A stretch of DNA of 64,000 bases from Prevotella sp. E2-28 (GTDB lineage Bacteria; Bacteroidota; Bacteroidia; Bacteroidales; Bacteroidaceae), in contig NZ_CP091788.1 in assembly GCF_022024055.1 (NCBI RefSeq), positions 3,162,001 to 3,226,000 on the forward strand, in the 5' to 3' direction. Shown piece after piece: positions 53,105 to 61,595 of this stretch. Under the pieces are notes generated by a model. The model did no database searches. It had not been told where the DNA came from and saw only the letters and a program-made list of their open reading frames with translations. Within the stretch, counting starts at the first letter, position 1. Each line of letters opens with the position of its first letter. Made by a program: the position numbers and the translations under genes.

Positions 53105-54547
53105 CTATTCTATCCGAGGCAGATGGAAACGATATTTCTTGCAGAACAGTTCCTTCACCGTATTGATCTCCAGGAACTTCGTACCGCCACACTCACCCAC
53201 GTTACCACTCAGGTAAGCTATCTTATCCTCGTCTTCCACATAACCCTTCTGGCGCAACATACGTACAGCAGCCATAAACAAGGTTTCGCTGTCAATATGC
53301 CCTTTCTGATATACAGGAATCACCCCATAGCTCAGAGCCAGCAGTCGCTGCAGTTTGTCGTTATAACAGATAGCCAACACGGGGTTAGGACCACGGAAAG
53401 CCGCTAACGAACGGGCTGTCAGACCAGTCGTTGAGTCGGTGATGATACCCTTTACGCCCAATTTCTCCGTTGCCTCAATGGCACTGTGTGACATAAACTC
53501 ATGAATATCACAGTTTGCCGACAGCGGTATCTCGATATCGTTCTCACGCAACTTGTCACGCTCGGCCTGCTCAGCTATCTGGGCCATCGTCGTCACAGCC
53601 TCCACAGGATATTTACCAGTAGCCGTCTCGCCAGAAAGCATCAGCGCATCCGTACGATAATAGATAGCATTGGCAATATCAGTTACTTCAGCACGCGTAG
53701 GACGCGGATTCTGAATCATCGAGTGCAGCATCTGCGTAGCTACGATAACAGGTTTCTTGGCCTGCACACACTTACGGATGATGCGGCGCTGAATACCAGG
53801 AATGCGTTCTATAGGCACCTCAATACCCAAGTCACCACGGGCAATCATAATACCATACGAAGCCTCAATGATCTCATCAATATTATCCACACCCTCCTGA
53901 TTCTCTATCTTCGAAATAATCTTGATATCCGAATTATAGGCATCCAGGATGGCCTGCACAGCTCTCACGTCGGCAGCCGAGCGCACAAACGAGTGGGCAA
54001 TGAAGTCAATGTCCAGTTCTATAGCCAGCATGATATTCCTACGGTCTTTTTCAGTGAGCGCAGGCAGGTCTATATGCACCCCAGGCACATTCACGCTCTT
54101 CTTAGAACCCAGTATGCCGTCGTTCTGCACTTGAGCCACCACCTGAGGACCACTGATACCAATCACCTTCATATCAATAGCACCGTCATCAAAGAGGATA
54201 TGACAACCTTCATGCACATCAGCTGCGAAGTCGCTGTAAGTCACATTAATCATGTCGTGCGTAGTATCCATCTCCGGTCGCCCGAAAATCTTCACCACGT
54301 CACCCGTCTTGTACTGAATCGGCTCGCTGCAAGCGGTCGTTCTCACCTCAGGGCCTTTCGTATCAATCAAGATACCAATATGGTGGCTCACTTCCCGCAC
54401 ATTCTTCACAATTTTGCGGATACCCTCCTCAGAAGCGTGGGCAGTGTTCATGCGCACCACGTTCATACCAGCGTTGAAAAGCGCGCGTATAAAGTCTGTG
54501 TCGCATCTTCTGTCACTAATCGAGGCTACTACTTTCGTCTGTTTCAT
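53105..54547 (-). CDS. pyk: Pyruvate kinase
   Basis: Pyk makes pyruvate and ATP from phosphoenolpyruvate. The 480-residue protein has the N-terminal MKQTKVVASISDRR and RMNTAHASEEG, the substrate loop LIDTKGPEVRTT, KIENQEGVDN, the signature MIARGDLGIEVP and VIVATQMLHSM, and RTDALMLSGETATGKYP. The C-terminal regulatory domain is present (AFRGPNPVLAICYN). It lies on the opposite strand to argG and argC, splitting the arginine cluster. A promoter element precedes it. Confidence 0.97.
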   Translation of the reverse strand: MKQTKVVASISDRRCDTDFIRALFNAGMNVVRMNTAHASEEGIRKIVKNVREVSHHIGILIDTKGPEVRTTACSEPIQYKTGDVVKIFGRPEMDTTHDMINVTYSDFAADVHEGCHILFDDGAIDMKVIGISGPQVVAQVQNDGILGSKKSVNVPGVHIDLPALTEKDRRNIMLAIELDIDFIAHSFVRSAADVRAVQAILDAYNSDIKIISKIENQEGVDNIDEIIEASYGIMIARGDLGIEVPIERIPGIQRRIIRKCVQAKKPVIVATQMLHSMIQNPRPTRAEVTDIANAIYYRTDALMLSGETATGKYPVEAVTTMAQIAEQAERDKLRENDIEIPLSANCDIHEFMSHSAIEATEKLGVKGIITDSTTGLTARSLAAFRGPNPVLAICYNDKLQRLLALSYGVIPVYQKGHIDSETLFMAAVRMLRQKGYVEDEDKIAYLSGNVGECGGTKFLEINTVKELFCKKYRFHLPRIE

Positions 54548-54571
54548 AAAACTAATACCTTAAATTTGGTA

Positions 54572-54580
54572 GCAAAGGTA
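54572..54580 (-). promoter_or_regulatory. pyk: -7 promoter element of pyk
   Basis: On the minus strand TACCTTTGC, exact consensus, ends 24 bases before the ATG at 54547. Its upstream region overlaps that of the divergent argC promoter. Confidence 0.75.
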
Positions 54581-54609
54581 CAAAAAAACATCCGAAAACA
54601 GGCACAAAG

Positions 54610-54642
54610 TTTGTCACTTTATAGATTTATTAGTATCTTTGC
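54610..54642 (+). promoter_or_regulatory. argC: Promoter of argC
   Basis: TTTG (54610-54613), 20 bases, TATCTTTGC (54634-54642), a full consensus, 46 bases before the ATG at 54689. Confidence 0.85.
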
Positions 54643-54688
54643 GCCTCGAACAGACATAAAAACTTCATTTTTAGCACCAAGAACAGCA

Positions 54689-55660
54689 ATGGAAAGAATA
54701 AAGATTGGAATACTGGGAGCTGCAGGCTATACGGGTGGTGAACTCATCCGTGTGCTGCTCAACCATCCTCAGGCAGAGATTGTATTTGCCAACTCTGAGA
54801 GTAACGCTGGTAATCCCGTAAGCGATGTTCATGAAGGACTCATTGGCGAGACCGACCTGAAATTCACCGACCAGATGCCCTTCAACCAGGTTGACGTCGT
54901 GTTCTTCTGCTTCGGCCACGGCAAGAGCGAAGCCTTCCTCAAGGAGCACACCATTCCCGAAAACGTGAAGATTATCGACCTGGCACAGGACTTCCGCATC
55001 AAGGGCAATCACGACTACGTCTATGGTCTGCCCGAGATTAACAAGGCCGACATGGCCAAGGCACAACATCTGGCCAATCCCGGCTGCTTCGCCACTGCTA
55101 TCCAGTTGGCTCTGCTCCCTGCTGCCAACCTCAACCTTCTGAAAGAAGATGTCAGCGTCAACGCCATCACCGGTTCTACAGGTGCAGGCCAGAAGCCTGG
55201 CGCCACTACCCATTTCTCTTGGCGTGCCGGCAACCTCAGCATCTATAAGCCCTTCCAGCATCAGCACATCGCTGAGATTCGCCAGTCGCTGGCTCAGGTG
55301 CAAGGCTATCTGGATGCCGACATCGATTTCATCCCCTATCGTGGCAACTTCGCCCGTGGCATTTTCTGTACAGCCGTTGTCAAGACCGCCGTACCAGCCG
55401 AAGAAATCATCGAGGCCTACAAGGACTTTTATGCTGATGCCGCCTTCACCCACTATACCGACAAGGCCATAGACCTGAAGCAGGTCGTTAACACCAACAA
55501 AGCCTTGGTGCATTGCGAGAAGTTTGGCAACAAGCTCCTCATCACCTCTGCCATCGACAACCTCCTGAAGGGAGCCGTTGGTCAGGCCGTGCAAAACATG
55601 AACCTGATGTTCGGCATCGACGAGACCGCAGGCTTGCGACTGAAAGCCAGTGCGTTCTAA
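54689..55660 (+). CDS. argC: N-acetyl(or succinyl)-gamma-glutamyl-phosphate reductase
   Basis: ArgC reduces the acyl-glutamyl phosphate with NADPH in arginine synthesis. The 323-residue protein has the nucleotide-binding GILGAAGYTGGEL near residues 7-19, NPGCFATA with the catalytic cysteine at about residue 133, GSTGAGQKPGA and the GNFARGIF block. The start is the ATG at 54689; a long open frame running upstream through the antisense of pyk is not coding. In related genomes argD often follows; here a membrane AraC-type regulator follows. Confidence 0.96.
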   Translation: MERIKIGILGAAGYTGGELIRVLLNHPQAEIVFANSESNAGNPVSDVHEGLIGETDLKFTDQMPFNQVDVVFFCFGHGKSEAFLKEHTIPENVKIIDLAQDFRIKGNHDYVYGLPEINKADMAKAQHLANPGCFATAIQLALLPAANLNLLKEDVSVNAITGSTGAGQKPGATTHFSWRAGNLSIYKPFQHQHIAEIRQSLAQVQGYLDADIDFIPYRGNFARGIFCTAVVKTAVPAEEIIEAYKDFYADAAFTHYTDKAIDLKQVVNTNKALVHCEKFGNKLLITSAIDNLLKGAVGQAVQNMNLMFGIDETAGLRLKASAF

Positions 55661-55681
55661 GGGAATAGGGAAAAGTGAATA
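55661..55681. repeat. Short GTGAA/GGGAA repeat ahead of the AraC-type regulator
   Basis: AGGGAATAGGGAAAAGTGAATAGTGAAAA-type units fill the gap from argC to the GTG start at 55682. This is a variant of the A-rich repeats at other gene joints. Confidence 0.5.
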
Positions 55682-57313
55682 GTGAAAAATTTGCTACCGC
55701 TATTATATCTGTTACTGTCTATTAGTGCCTCGGCCGCTGAGCCAGCACAAAAGACTGACTGTCCGCAACGGAAAATCGTGGCCGAGCGACTGCCTGACCT
55801 GAATATTCCCCGTTGCGGGCATAGCCTTTATATCGCTGACGGACAGCCCACGGTGACAGGCGGCCACACCTCAGGTTTCGTACTTACTCCTACCATAGAA
55901 TACTTCAGCGAAGGCCAGTGGCACATTGTACCCACCGTCTATCCCCACGATGCGGGCGGTAGTGTACTTCTCAAATCAGGCAAGATTCTGCTGTTTGGAA
56001 GTCACGAGAAGAACTTAGGCATAGGTCAGACCTTTGAGGTGGAGATGTACGACCCCACAAACCATGCTTGCGATGGTTTCGGATGCCTGTATAGAAAGCG
56101 CGTCATGCCCTCAGCCATAGAGATGGATAGCGGCAAGGTTATCGTTGCGGGCAACTGGTATCATGACGATGGTATCGAGATGTACAGCGGAGAAAGTCAG
56201 TTCACTTTTGTAAAAGAGGTAGCCCAGCAGCGTGCCCATCCTTATCTGCTGCCAATCTCTGGAGGCGATGTACTCATCTTCGGAGATCATGATATTCACG
56301 GGAATACCATTACCAGCCCACTGGTAGATCGTTTACGCGGTGATGCTTTCAGCGTACCGTTGTTCGAGCAGTGGCGTCCGCATTCCCTAGACGTCATCTC
56401 GCCCCATGCCGCCGAGTGCCAGATAGCGCCTAATACCTATCTCTTCCCTATTACAAACAGACAGACTGGTGAGGTCTCTATTGCGCAAGTAAACGACACC
56501 ATTTTCTCGTTTTTCCCCACCACGACTCCCATCCCTGTGAAAACACAGTGGGACTCCATTTCCTATCGCACCCCTATTTTCACTGACCAACAGACCAAGC
56601 GGGCCTATCTGGCGGGAGTTGATAAGGGGCTGCGTCTCTGCATTCTTTCCATAGAATACGACAAATCGCCCGCTCCCCTCACACTTTATTACACTGACCC
56701 CATTCCGCACTTGGGGCTCAATCAAATGGTGCTTACTCCCTCAGGCAATCTGTTGATTGCAGGCGGCGTCAATGGCATTGATAATAACAACTTCTCGCCC
56801 AGCAATCAGGTATGGCTCGTTCCCCTTGGCGATAAAGAAGAATACCATACGGCAGCCACTACCACATTCCCTTGGTGGGCGTTTGTTGTTGGGTGCTTGG
56901 TAGTTCTCGGAGGTTTCCTATGGTTACATCGCCGCAAGTTACGCATCATCGTAACCCATCCCCGTCAGACTGACGAAGAAGAAGACGAAAAACTGATGCA
57001 GCAGCTCCGTTTGTTAATGGAAAATGAAAAGCCCTATCTGAAAAGCGACTTCCGTGTTACTGACGCGGCACGATTGCTGAACGTAAACCGCAGTCGTCTG
57101 TCAGCCTGCATCAATGCGAAGACGGGCGACACGTTCAACCAGTACATCAACAGTTTCCGCGTAGAATATGCCAAGCAGTTGCTCATCAGCCAGCCTGGCA
57201 TCAAGATGGCTACCGTATGCGCTGAGTCGGGCTTCAATAACGAGACCTCCTTCTTCCGCGCCTTCAAAGCCCATACCGGCAAAACACCCCGCGAGTGGAT
57301 AGCAAACGAATAG
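55682..57313 (+). CDS. One-piece membrane regulator: periplasmic beta-propeller, one membrane helix, cytoplasmic AraC domain
   Basis: The 543-residue protein has a signal peptide (LLLSISASAAEP), then about 360 residues of kelch-like strands (TVTGGHTSGFVLTPTIEYF, GKILLFGSHEKNLGIG, GKVIVAGNWYHDDGIEMY, GNLLIAGGVNG). A membrane helix follows near residue 395 (WWAFVVGCLVVLGGFLWLH), a short basic linker, and a C-terminal AraC helix-turn-helix domain (VTDAARLLNVNRSRLSACIN and CAESGFNNETSFFRAFKAHT). No histidine-kinase or receiver domain lies between sensor and DNA-binding part, unlike hybrid two-component systems. So an outside signal may reach DNA directly. Start is a GTG at 55682. It probably acts on neighbouring genes; the C10 protease follows it. 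Confidence 0.88.
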   Translation: MKNLLPLLYLLLSISASAAEPAQKTDCPQRKIVAERLPDLNIPRCGHSLYIADGQPTVTGGHTSGFVLTPTIEYFSEGQWHIVPTVYPHDAGGSVLLKSGKILLFGSHEKNLGIGQTFEVEMYDPTNHACDGFGCLYRKRVMPSAIEMDSGKVIVAGNWYHDDGIEMYSGESQFTFVKEVAQQRAHPYLLPISGGDVLIFGDHDIHGNTITSPLVDRLRGDAFSVPLFEQWRPHSLDVISPHAAECQIAPNTYLFPITNRQTGEVSIAQVNDTIFSFFPTTTPIPVKTQWDSISYRTPIFTDQQTKRAYLAGVDKGLRLCILSIEYDKSPAPLTLYYTDPIPHLGLNQMVLTPSGNLLIAGGVNGIDNNNFSPSNQVWLVPLGDKEEYHTAATTTFPWWAFVVGCLVVLGGFLWLHRRKLRIIVTHPRQTDEEEDEKLMQQLRLLMENEKPYLKSDFRVTDAARLLNVNRSRLSACINAKTGDTFNQYINSFRVEYAKQLLISQPGIKMATVCAESGFNNETSFFRAFKAHTGKTPREWIANE

Positions 57314-57344
57314 TCTGCACTACAGAAAGAATACAATGTAAAGA

Positions 57345-57380
57345 AAATCGACTAACAAAAACGCTTTTGTTAGTCGATTT
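57345..57380. repeat. Perfect 16-base inverted repeat between the AraC-type regulator and the C10 protease
   Basis: AAATCGACTAACAAAA (57345-57360) and its exact complement (57365-57380) are separated by ACGC. It may be the regulator gene's terminator (the right arm carries T residues and TTTTG follows) or an operator. I favour terminator. Confidence 0.85.
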
Positions 57381-57415
57381 GCAATTTTGATAGTCCCCGT
57401 CTCGTTTATTTCCAC

Positions 57416-57423
57416 TAAATTTG
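57416..57423 (+). promoter_or_regulatory. Possible -7 promoter element of the C10 protease gene
   Basis: TAAATTTG matches TAnnTTTG and lies 32 bases before the ATG at 57456. A TTTG lies 26 bases upstream, too far for the normal spacing. Confidence 0.5.
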
Positions 57424-57455
57424 TGCAAAATAATCAACAATAAGTACTTAAAACT

Positions 57456-60400
57456 ATGAAAAAAAGGAACCTAATACTGATGTTGCTATGCACCCTGAGC
57501 CTTGCGGGCTGGGCACAGGATATCAGTGAGACGGAAGCCCAGCGCATAGCCCAGCAGTTCCTGAGCAGTAGCGCAGCAGGCAAGATGAGACGCGCACCTG
57601 CTAAGACGGCAGGAATGCGACTGGCACATCGCGTGCAAAAAGCTGTCGACAACCCAGAACTCTATGTGTTTAACACCCCCGACAACACGGGATTCGTCAT
57701 CGTGGCAGGCGACGACCGTGCCAACGGCCCCGTGCTGGGCTATAGCGACCGCGGTGCCTTCGACATAGAGAAGGCTCCTGGCGGACTGCGCTATCTGCTT
57801 GACTTCTACGCCAGAGGCATTGCCTATATGCGAGAGACGGGCGAGGGCGTGGTTACCGACAAGCAATCACAGCGGGCTAGTGATGACCTGCCCGCATCGG
57901 TAGCCCCACTACTCAATACCAGTTGGAGCCAGTGGTCACCTTACAATGACGACTGTCCGATAGGACCTACCGGTTGCGCAGCTACGGCCTTGGCCCAGAT
58001 TATGAACTATCATAAGTGGCCTAAGCAGGGCAGCGGTCAGCACACCAATTTAAATTATTCAGGACAGACAGTCAACTTCTCCGAGTCCACTTACGACTGG
58101 TCTTACATGCCAAACAATAAGACCGAGAATTGGACCGACCGCCATAATCGTGCTGTAGCAAAGTTGATGGCCGACGTGGGCTGTGCCGTGGACATGATTT
58201 ACACTTATGGCGAAAGTGCCGCCTACACGCACAACGTCTTCATGGCCCTGATTAAGAATTTCGGCTATGACGAAAGCACTGTAGGAAAGCCTTTTATCGG
58301 CAGGCAGGAACTGGCCGCTGGTCGTCCCTTCTACATCACCGGCTACGACACCATTCACACCCAGCGCTTTATCTATGACCGTTATTATGACGTCGTTGAA
58401 TATACTACAGGTCATGCCTTCGTCTGCGACGGCTACGATGCTGCGGGTATGTTCCATTACAATTTCGGCTGGGGAGGATCATACGATGGGTATTACAGGG
58501 AGAACGCCATTAATCCCGACCGCCCCGACCTCCACGGCAAAGGCTTTTCGTTTATGCACGAATCTATCGGTGGCATCAAGCCCGCCAAGTATCAGCGCGT
58601 GGTGGTCAATGGTGTATTCTACGATATCATTGATGAAAATTCCGTCGTCGTTGCCAGCAGTAATGGTGCGCCCGACTATGAGGGCGACCTGACCATCCCC
58701 GCCGTTGTCAACATCGAGGGAACAAACTATAACGTGACGGGCATTCGCTCCACGGCATTTATTGGCCGGTATGATGAGAATGCAAAAGCCACCAAAAGTC
58801 CTAACCTCACTGGCCTTACCATTGAGGCCCAGATGGACAACCTGCCCGTTGACATCTTTTCAGGACTGACAGGCCTGCAGACGCTGAGCATCAAAAACGT
58901 GAAGACCATCAATGAAGGCCTGTTCCACGATATGCCCAACCTCACCACATTGACACTGGGTGAAGGCGTGGAGAAGATTGGTGCCCGTGCCTTTATAAAT
59001 TGTGAGAAACTGCAAACTGTCACCCTGCCGGAAGGGCTCACCAACATTGCCGACAGCGCTTTCTTCAATTGTAAAGCCCTCTATCGCATCAATCTCCCCG
59101 AAGGACTGAAGACCATTGGCCGCCAGAGCTTCTGGAGCACGGGCATAGGCTGGTTGAAACTACCCCGCTCCTTGGAGCGTATGGGCGTTGGCGCCTTTGG
59201 AAATGGCAAAGTTTATGGACTCGATGGCGGTCTGCCCGACCTGACAGAGATTCCCGACAGCGCATTCTTATATTCCAGCCTCTACAATCTGGAGATTCCC
59301 GCCACTGTGAAGCGCATTGGCAAATATGCCTTCCACTGTGGCAGCGGCGGCGGCAGTGTGAAGTTCCATGGTACCGGATTCACCATCGATGAGAATGCTT
59401 TCTATAATTCCGATGGTTTCACCATGGAGGGTCTGGAGAATGCCACCGAGATTATGTCCTATGGTATTAGGGGGCTGAAAGGCAAATACACAGTGAAAAA
59501 AGGCACCAAACTGCACCCCTACTCTATCAGCGGTGCCCCCTTCGACGAAATTTACCTGCCCGCCGATGTCACCACGTTCGACGAGACCTCAGTCACCAAC
59601 AGCCGTTCCTATCGTGTGGATACAGACAATCCCAGTTTCACCGCCTGCGATAGTATGCTTATGAACAAGGACTGCAGCCGACTGATCGTGATGCCTACTA
59701 ACGGTTATTCCAGTGGTGTGATACCTTCTACGGTGACCACCGTTGGCCCAGCGGCTTTCAAGGGGATGCGCTTCCTGAGCGTACCCTCTGGCGTTACCAC
59801 GTTCGAGATGGACTATTCACCCTTCTCTGGTCAGTACAACCACGGTGTCTATAGTCTGAACCCCACGCCACCCGTATTCCCCAACATTGATACGACTGCA
59901 CATTTCGACTACGGCTACCACGGCAAACTGCATGTACCCGTAGGCAGCAAGGAGGCCTACGCCAACGCCCCCGTATGGCGCGACTTCCCTTATATCCTTG
60001 ATGACGTGACCTGCGATGACAATTATTTCTACGAACTCACAAATGTCATCGTTAACCCCTGGACCAATGAGCGCTCCCGCTATGCCACCGCCGTTGGACG
60101 CAACACCCGTGCGAAATGGAACGGGCACGCCTTTATTCCCTCATCAGCGATGATTGGCGATGAGCGCCTGCCCGTAAACGCCATTGCAGATGCTGTGTTC
60201 ATGGGCGACCGCTCTTTGAAATCGTTCACCTCTACCCACATGCTGCAAGGCATCGGCAGCTTCCGAGGCTGCGACTCGCTGGTAAGTGTTGAACTAGGCA
60301 TCGGCATTACCACCATCGGTGGTTTCGAGGGATGTACCGCCCTGAGCGACATCACCATACGCGGACAGGTATGCTATATCACTGATGCGGCCTTCAAGGG

Positions 60401-61595
60401 CTGTACCAGTCTGAAGAGTCTCTCGTTCAAGTCCAGCCTGGAGCAGATTCGTAGCGAGGCCTTCATGGGCAGCGGTCTTGAGAAGATTGACCTGGGCGGC
60501 AACGTGCAATATATCGAAAGAGCCCTATTCAAGAACTGCGCCAACCTGAAGACCGTCAAGGGCATGGAGAGCATTGTCACCATCTCTGATGAATGCTTTG
60601 CCGGCTCTGGCATAGAGACCATTAAGGTGCCCGCCGCCACTACCTGCATTTACCCCTCGGCCTTCAGTGACTGTCAGCAGCTGTGCGCCATCGAGGTGGA
60701 TGAGAACAACACCATGTTCAAGAGCATTCACGGCGACCTCTACGGCATAGGCAATAGCGGTTATATGGAGCTCTATGCCATCCACTTAGGAGAGCGTGGC
60801 GATGACGGACAAATCACTCCTCGCACCTCGCTCTATATTGCCAGCGAGTGCGTCACCACACAGCGCAATGTTATTCCCAACCAGATTACCGACATCGTGC
60901 TGCCAGCCTCTGTTCTGTACATCGGCTGGGACAGCTTCTACGACTGCCGGAACCTGAAGACATTCACCAACCTGAGCACCACGCCGCAAGACATCAGGAG
61001 TTCTGATTTCTACTATGAGATTTTTGAGACCTGTACATTGCAAGTACCCAAGGGCTCTAAGGAAGCCTACGAACAGGCCACGAACTGGAATCGCTTCAAG
61101 AATATCGTGGAGATAGACCCGAAGGACTTCGTGGAACCTGAAGACCCGAAGCCCGAGGAGCCCAAGCCCGAGGTCGATGACCACATGCGCACAGCTATCG
61201 TGGTATGGATGAAGGACGGCTCTACGCATACCTTCTACCTCCGTCACGAGCCCATCATCACCGTTCAGAACCGCAACCTCCATATTGAGAGTAGGGCTGG
61301 CACGGTCGAGGTTCCCCTCACCAGCGTGGCACGCTACACCTTCGACCGCTACGATATTACGGGCGTGACGGAGATGAGCGATGAGAAAACCGACGTCAGC
61401 CTTGAGCACAACCAACTGGTGGTCACTGGTCTGAAGATTGGCGACAACGTGGACGTTTATGACGTCAGCGGAAAACTGATACAACACGTGCAGTCGCGCC
61501 GCAACGGCAGTTACCGCATCAACCTCTCAAGCCTGCCTACAGGCGTCTATGTGGTGAAAGCAAATCAAACAACCGTTAAATTCATGAAGCGATGA
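57456..61595 (+). CDS. C10 (streptopain-like) cysteine protease with BspA-like leucine-rich repeats and type IX sorting tail
   Basis: The 1379-residue protein has a signal peptide (LSLAGWAQDIS), a propeptide (VFNTPDNTGFVIVAGDD) and a C10 catalytic domain: catalytic Cys174 in GPTGCAATALAQIM, His320 in TGHAFVCDGYD, and FNFGWGGSYDGYY. Residues about 410-1220 hold many LRR_5/BspA-like repeats (ALYRINLPEGLKTIGRQSF, KIGARAFINCEKLQTVTLPE, CTSLKSLSFKSSLEQI). A PKPEEPKPE linker follows, then a C-terminal type IX sorting domain (VDVYDVSGKLIQH, LPTGVYVVKANQT). It is thus probably secreted by the T9SS and surface-attached or released. Interpain- and BspA-like proteins of Prevotella are related. The stop overlaps the next start as ATGA. 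Confidence 0.92.
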   Translation: MKKRNLILMLLCTLSLAGWAQDISETEAQRIAQQFLSSSAAGKMRRAPAKTAGMRLAHRVQKAVDNPELYVFNTPDNTGFVIVAGDDRANGPVLGYSDRGAFDIEKAPGGLRYLLDFYARGIAYMRETGEGVVTDKQSQRASDDLPASVAPLLNTSWSQWSPYNDDCPIGPTGCAATALAQIMNYHKWPKQGSGQHTNLNYSGQTVNFSESTYDWSYMPNNKTENWTDRHNRAVAKLMADVGCAVDMIYTYGESAAYTHNVFMALIKNFGYDESTVGKPFIGRQELAAGRPFYITGYDTIHTQRFIYDRYYDVVEYTTGHAFVCDGYDAAGMFHYNFGWGGSYDGYYRENAINPDRPDLHGKGFSFMHESIGGIKPAKYQRVVVNGVFYDIIDENSVVVASSNGAPDYEGDLTIPAVVNIEGTNYNVTGIRSTAFIGRYDENAKATKSPNLTGLTIEAQMDNLPVDIFSGLTGLQTLSIKNVKTINEGLFHDMPNLTTLTLGEGVEKIGARAFINCEKLQTVTLPEGLTNIADSAFFNCKALYRINLPEGLKTIGRQSFWSTGIGWLKLPRSLERMGVGAFGNGKVYGLDGGLPDLTEIPDSAFLYSSLYNLEIPATVKRIGKYAFHCGSGGGSVKFHGTGFTIDENAFYNSDGFTMEGLENATEIMSYGIRGLKGKYTVKKGTKLHPYSISGAPFDEIYLPADVTTFDETSVTNSRSYRVDTDNPSFTACDSMLMNKDCSRLIVMPTNGYSSGVIPSTVTTVGPAAFKGMRFLSVPSGVTTFEMDYSPFSGQYNHGVYSLNPTPPVFPNIDTTAHFDYGYHGKLHVPVGSKEAYANAPVWRDFPYILDDVTCDDNYFYELTNVIVNPWTNERSRYATAVGRNTRAKWNGHAFIPSSAMIGDERLPVNAIADAVFMGDRSLKSFTSTHMLQGIGSFRGCDSLVSVELGIGITTIGGFEGCTALSDITIRGQVCYITDAAFKGCTSLKSLSFKSSLEQIRSEAFMGSGLEKIDLGGNVQYIERALFKNCANLKTVKGMESIVTISDECFAGSGIETIKVPAATTCIYPSAFSDCQQLCAIEVDENNTMFKSIHGDLYGIGNSGYMELYAIHLGERGDDGQITPRTSLYIASECVTTQRNVIPNQITDIVLPASVLYIGWDSFYDCRNLKTFTNLSTTPQDIRSSDFYYEIFETCTLQVPKGSKEAYEQATNWNRFKNIVEIDPKDFVEPEDPKPEEPKPEVDDHMRTAIVVWMKDGSTHTFYLRHEPIITVQNRNLHIESRAGTVEVPLTSVARYTFDRYDITGVTEMSDEKTDVSLEHNQLVVTGLKIGDNVDVYDVSGKLIQHVQSRRNGSYRINLSSLPTGVYVVKANQTTVKFMKR

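Noticed and set aside
53501..54688. Very long plus-strand frame running into argC (about 396 extra residues)
   Set aside because: It is the antisense of pyk, which has every pyruvate kinase motif. argC has its own promoter and start at 54689.
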